Shown here: positions 30,533-34,013 of the stretch, in pieces
Layout of the letters: each line of letters opens with the position of its first letter
Position numbering within the stretch: position 1 is the stretch's first letter
Assembly: GCA_902799555.1 (NCBI GenBank)
Contig: CADCBB010000025.1
Span: 1-34,013, forward strand
DNA: 34,013 nucleotides
Direction: 5' to 3'
DNA from: an uncultured Bacteroidales bacterium
GTDB taxonomy: Bacteria; Bacteroidota; Bacteroidia; Bacteroidales; Paludibacteraceae
The notes under the pieces: model-generated
Databases searched by the model: none
What the model was told of the DNA's origin: nothing
The model's input: the letters and a program-made list of their open reading frames with translations, nothing else
Program-made: the position numbers and the translations under genes

Positions 30533-33500
30533 GAAAATGGATTAGTATAATACTGTTGGCCTTGAGCCTGCCTATGATGGCAGGTATCCATTCGTATGCC
30601 GATCAGTCGGTTTTGGCGAGTGGTAAATGGGTGAAGATACGCGTGAGCGAGTCCGGCGTATGCCGTATGAGTTTCGATGAGATACGTGCTGCCGGCCTGG
30701 AGCCTACCCGTCTGCGGGTATTCGGTTATGGTGGTGCGCAGAAAGAGCAGGACTTCAGCAAGCGTAACATTGACGACCTGCCGCAGGTACCCGTTTACAT
30801 AGGCAGCAGTTATGTGCTTTTCTACGTGCAGGGTCCGATCAGTTGGATGTACAACACCTCGAATTCCCGTTTTACACACACGCGGAATACGTATTCGGAC
30901 TACGGCTATTATTTCCTGAGCGACAATGCGGGATCAATGTTGGCGCCGACGGAAGGTGCAGCTGTAAGCGGTACGCCGACAGACGTGGACACGTATGTGC
31001 TGTATAAGGTACACGACAAAGACTCGATCAACCTGATCGACCGTACGGGTGTCTCCGGCGGCGGACGTACGTTCTACGGCGAGCAGTTCGGCGCAAACCA
31101 GAGTAAGAACTTCACTTTCTCTACCCCGAACGCGATTACTTCCGAGCAGACCAAGATCTATGTGGATGTGGCAGCCAATGCTTCAACCGAGTCGTATTTC
31201 AAAGCGACCCTCAACGGCGGGACCTCCAAGAGTATTTTTATCGCATCCATCCCCGATCACTACACCTTCGGTGTGACCGGTTCGACAAGCGTGAGCGGTA
31301 CGAGTGCCGCAAATCAGCAGAAGGTACAACTGCAACTTCAGAACAGTAATGCCTCCGCTTTGGGATGGCTCAATTATATCGAGATCACGACTCCTTGTTC
31401 GTTGACGATGACCGGTGACTACATGCCGATCCGTACACTGACCAACCGCGGAAGTAATACGCCGGTGCGTTTTCATCTCAGCGGAGCGACTGCTGCTACG
31501 CAGGTATGGGACATCACCAACCTCGATGCAATCGAGAAAATGCCGGTGACGCTGAGCGGCAACGAGGCAACTTGGGTAGGTTCGCAGAAAGACGGCATCC
31601 ATGAGTATATCGCCGTTAACACGCAAGGCAGTTCGTTCGTACAAGCGACCGTGATCGGCGAGGTGAAAAACCAGAACCTGCACGCACTGAGCAACATTGA
31701 CTATGTCATTATCTGCCCAGAGGGCTATCAGGAGATAGCGGCTGATTTGGCAAGGACGCACGAAACCAAAGAGGCAATCACGTGGAAAGTGGTGACGGAC
31801 AAACAAGTATATAACGAGTTCTCTTCCGGCACGCCTGACGCGAGCGCGTATAGATGGTTAATGAAGATGCTCTATGATCGCGCCAACAACGGCCAGGGCA
31901 ATAAACCTCGTTGGCTGCTGCTCTTTGGTCACGGTTCGTTTGATAACAGAAACCTATGCCAAACACAATACGGTTCTTCCACTTCGGGCGCAAAATTACT
32001 GCTGACCTATCAGGCGGAGAACTCCGTCAATGAAGTGAACGCCTACGCTTCGGACGACTATTTCGGTTGGTTGGACGATAACGAAGGAGCATCGGACAAG
32101 AAAGCCAAGATGGATATCGGCGTGGGACGTCTGCCGGTTGTGGACCTCGAAGAGGCCCGTACGACGGTAGATAAGTTGATTGCATATATGGAGAACGACC
32201 AACCGGGCAAATGGAAGAACCAATTGGTTTATCTGGCCGACGACGGCGAGAACGGCATGCATACCGATACGGCAGAGAAGAGCGCGGAACTGGTACGGGT
32301 GAAGAACCCTGATTTTGTGGTGCATAAGATTTTCCTGGATGCCTATCCGCAAGAGGTGAACGCCAGCGGAGAGAGCTACCCCTTGGCCAAGAACCGCGTA
32401 CTCAACCTGCTTAAAAACGGTGTGCTCTTCTTCGACTATTCCGGACATGGCGGTTATAATGCGATCACCAGTGAGTCTATCCTCAATCAGAAAGATATCG
32501 AGCAGATGACCAATAAGAAACAGGCTTTCTGGCTATTTGTGACTTGTAATTTCGCACAATGCGACGGCGGTCGGCGCAGTGCTGCTGAGTCGGCGGTACT
32601 TAACACGCGCGGCGGCGCTATCGGTATCTTGTCTGCGACACGAACGGTATATGCCGATCGGAATACCAGCCTAAACCGTGCGATCTGTGACACCCTCTTC
32701 GGACATAAAGATGCGTTCCATTACGAAATGACGCTTGGCGAAGCGGTTGCTATCGGAAAGAACCAACTGAGCGATGAGAACCGCCTGGCGTATGTGCTGT
32801 TAGGCGATCCGGCTATGCGGCTTCATTTCCCGACCGACTATCAGGTACAGACGCTGACGCAAATGGACACGCTCAATGCGCTGAGTGTACAACAGGTAGA
32901 GGCGCAGATCATCGATAAAGACAGCCTGCTTGTCAGCGATTTCAACGGCACGGTAGATATCACGATCTACGATAAGATGCAATCCATCCCGACGCGTGAT
33001 AACGACCAGGCGGGCGGAGATCCGAAGGTAGTTGCCTACAACGACTACCCAAGCACTATCTTCTCGGGTTCGACCAACGTCAAGGACGGACATTTCAGCT
33101 ACACCTTCATGGTACCGAAAGATATACGGTACAACTACGGCAACGGGCGTATCGTTTATTATGCACACGACGACACCTATAACGAGGACGCCGTCGGCCA
33201 TTTTGAACAGTTTGTTATTGGCGGTACAGGCTCCATTGTCACGGCAGACACCACGGGACCGCTGATGAACATCTACCTCAACACCCCGAGTTTTATGGAC
33301 GGCGACAAGACCTACTCGACTCCGCGTTTCTTTGCCGAACTGGAAGACGAGAACGGAATCAACACAGCCGGCGCAGGTATCGGTCACGACCTGCAACTGA
33401 CCATCGATAATGACCTCAAACAAGTATATATCCTTAATGACTATTTCACCACGGCGAACAACAGTTACCGTCAAGGAATGGTGAACTATCTCATGGAGGC

Positions 33501-33888
33501 TCTTCCGGACGGCATGCATACGCTGACTTTCCGTGCATGGGACTTACTGAACAACAGTACCTCCAAGAGTCTGAATTTCATCGTCGAAGCCGGACTCGAT
33601 CCATCGATCGTCTCCGTCACGACCTACCCCAACCCTGTGCAAGCAAGCGGTGTAGTGAAGATGATTGTGCTGTACGACCAATTGGACGAACTGCTTGAAA
33701 CGGACTTGTATCTATTTAATACTAACGGTCAGATGGTATATAGCCACCATCAGGATAACCCGGACGATGTATCGATTAATATTGGCGAATTGGGAGTCCA
33801 ACCGGGTATCTATTTATATTCTATTCGTATCAAATCCGCATCGAGCCAATACAGTATGATGTCGGGTAAAATTATTGTAACTCATTAG
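30529..33888 (+). CDS. porU: Type IX secretion system sortase PorU
   Basis: A 1119-residue C25-family (gingipain-like) cysteine peptidase. PorU removes the C-terminal signal of T9SS cargo at the cell surface and attaches the cargo to anionic LPS. A signal peptide (residues 1 to about 19) and the N-terminal PorU domain (SVLASGKWVKIRVSESGVCR, RVFGYGGAQKE) are followed by the peptidase core. The catalytic histidine is in FDYSGHGGYNAI (His640) and the cysteine in LFVTCNFAQCDGG (Cys673). The C-terminal region holds beta domains and ends in a retained T9SS-type tail (YPNPVQASGVVKM, QPGIYLYSIRI, SGKIIV). The ATG at 30529 overlaps the FAH-like gene stop. Transcription is probably from 29926-29957. 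The start of another exported protein follows after 72 bp. Confidence 0.93.
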   Translation: MRKWISIILLALSLPMMAGIHSYADQSVLASGKWVKIRVSESGVCRMSFDEIRAAGLEPTRLRVFGYGGAQKEQDFSKRNIDDLPQVPVYIGSSYVLFYVQGPISWMYNTSNSRFTHTRNTYSDYGYYFLSDNAGSMLAPTEGAAVSGTPTDVDTYVLYKVHDKDSINLIDRTGVSGGGRTFYGEQFGANQSKNFTFSTPNAITSEQTKIYVDVAANASTESYFKATLNGGTSKSIFIASIPDHYTFGVTGSTSVSGTSAANQQKVQLQLQNSNASALGWLNYIEITTPCSLTMTGDYMPIRTLTNRGSNTPVRFHLSGATAATQVWDITNLDAIEKMPVTLSGNEATWVGSQKDGIHEYIAVNTQGSSFVQATVIGEVKNQNLHALSNIDYVIICPEGYQEIAADLARTHETKEAITWKVVTDKQVYNEFSSGTPDASAYRWLMKMLYDRANNGQGNKPRWLLLFGHGSFDNRNLCQTQYGSSTSGAKLLLTYQAENSVNEVNAYASDDYFGWLDDNEGASDKKAKMDIGVGRLPVVDLEEARTTVDKLIAYMENDQPGKWKNQLVYLADDGENGMHTDTAEKSAELVRVKNPDFVVHKIFLDAYPQEVNASGESYPLAKNRVLNLLKNGVLFFDYSGHGGYNAITSESILNQKDIEQMTNKKQAFWLFVTCNFAQCDGGRRSAAESAVLNTRGGAIGILSATRTVYADRNTSLNRAICDTLFGHKDAFHYEMTLGEAVAIGKNQLSDENRLAYVLLGDPAMRLHFPTDYQVQTLTQMDTLNALSVQQVEAQIIDKDSLLVSDFNGTVDITIYDKMQSIPTRDNDQAGGDPKVVAYNDYPSTIFSGSTNVKDGHFSYTFMVPKDIRYNYGNGRIVYYAHDDTYNEDAVGHFEQFVIGGTGSIVTADTTGPLMNIYLNTPSFMDGDKTYSTPRFFAELEDENGINTAGAGIGHDLQLTIDNDLKQVYILNDYFTTANNSYRQGMVNYLMEALPDGMHTLTFRAWDLLNNSTSKSLNFIVEAGLDPSIVSVTTYPNPVQASGVVKMIVLYDQLDELLETDLYLFNTNGQMVYSHHQDNPDDVSINIGELGVQPGIYLYSIRIKSASSQYSMMSGKIIVTH

Positions 33889-33913
33889 CCTATGAAACAT
33901 ATCGCTGAATAAA

Positions 33914-33937
33914 ATTGAAAATTGAAAGTTGAAAATT
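33914..33937 (+). repeat. Heptameric tandem repeat, three units (ATTGAAA type)
   Basis: Units ATTGAAA, ATTGAAA and GTTGAAA followed by ATT lie between porU and the next gene. Confidence 0.85.
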
Positions 33938-33960
33938 AATAACAATCCTAATTAATAAAA

Positions 33961-34013
33961 ATGAAAAAAATTCTTATTTCTCTTGCTGCCGTTCTTTTTG
34001 CGGCAACGATGAG
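33961..34013 (+). CDS. Start of an exported protein, probably PorV (cut by window edge)
   Basis: Only 17 codons are visible: MKKILISLAAVLFAATM, the start of a signal peptide. The gene follows porU at 72 bp on the same strand. In most T9SS-containing Bacteroidota the gene after porU is porV (lptO), the outer-membrane shuttle partner of PorU. That identity is inferred from position alone. Confidence 0.6.
   Translation, partial: MKKILISLAAVLFAATM

Noticed and set aside
33892-33912. Tiny open frame ATGAAACATATCGCTGAATAA after porU
   Set aside because: Six codons, no promoter, and placed directly before a heptameric array. It is most likely chance.

Overview
The window is a chromosomal segment of a Bacteroidota bacterium, most likely order Bacteroidales. 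The evidence is a set of promoters of the Bacteroidetes type (TTTG, 20-bp spacer, TAnnTTTG), a near absence of Shine-Dalgarno sites, a PorU-type sortase of the type IX secretion system (T9SS), a Bacteroidetes-type LptD, a DPP5-like S9 peptidase and a BspA-like leucine-rich-repeat protein. No rRNA, CRISPR array, insertion sequence or prophage structure was seen. I cannot name a genus.

Layout. (1) 1-1058, minus: start of a cysteine synthase behind a C_GCAxxG_C_C family gene, with its own promoter. (2) 1128-7853, minus: a long collinear run of HAD phosphatase, PlsC-like acyltransferase, lipoprotein, TolC, HlyD and two ABC-2 permeases. This looks like a tripartite exporter with no ATPase gene, ending at a hairpin terminator. 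(3) 7917-7991: tRNA-Pro(UGG). (4) 7997-9436, minus: beta-CASP nuclease, divergent from a plus-strand operon (9566-12896) of S9 peptidase lipoprotein, acyl-ACP thioesterase and a free-standing C-terminal piece of a class II ribonucleotide reductase. (5) 12880-14915, minus: RNase G, a 29-residue basic ribosomal-type protein and an HU-family protein, divergent from mutY. (6) 15957-18094, minus: Rossmann/DUF2520 protein and an M20 dipeptidase carrying two in-frame palindromic insertions. (7) 18276-22946, minus: AT-richer accessory block with a 1311-residue BspA-like surface protein and an unknown 240-residue protein. (8) About 23008-23156, minus: a rod-like structured RNA with its own terminator. 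(9) 23252-23967, minus: MNT-HEPN (type VII) toxin-antitoxin pair. (10) 24270-24965, plus: unknown 231-residue protein behind a promoter with a tandem repeat. (11) 25112-34013, plus: LptD, SlyD, Der, then a degenerate FAH-family gene, PorU and the start of a further exported protein (PorV by position).

Two patterns cut across the genes. First, ten short arrays of degenerate tandem repeats all have a 7-bp period although their unit sequence differs from place to place. Most fill the junctions between co-directional genes, and two lie inside coding sequence. Second, five of the ten best promoters share an extended, often palindromic -33 box (YTTGCATATnnnCAAA). These include the promoters of lptD, the FAH-porU operon, the S9 peptidase and the toxin-antitoxin pair. 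Together with the REP-like pair in the dipeptidase and the 6S-like RNA, these are the most promising leads.
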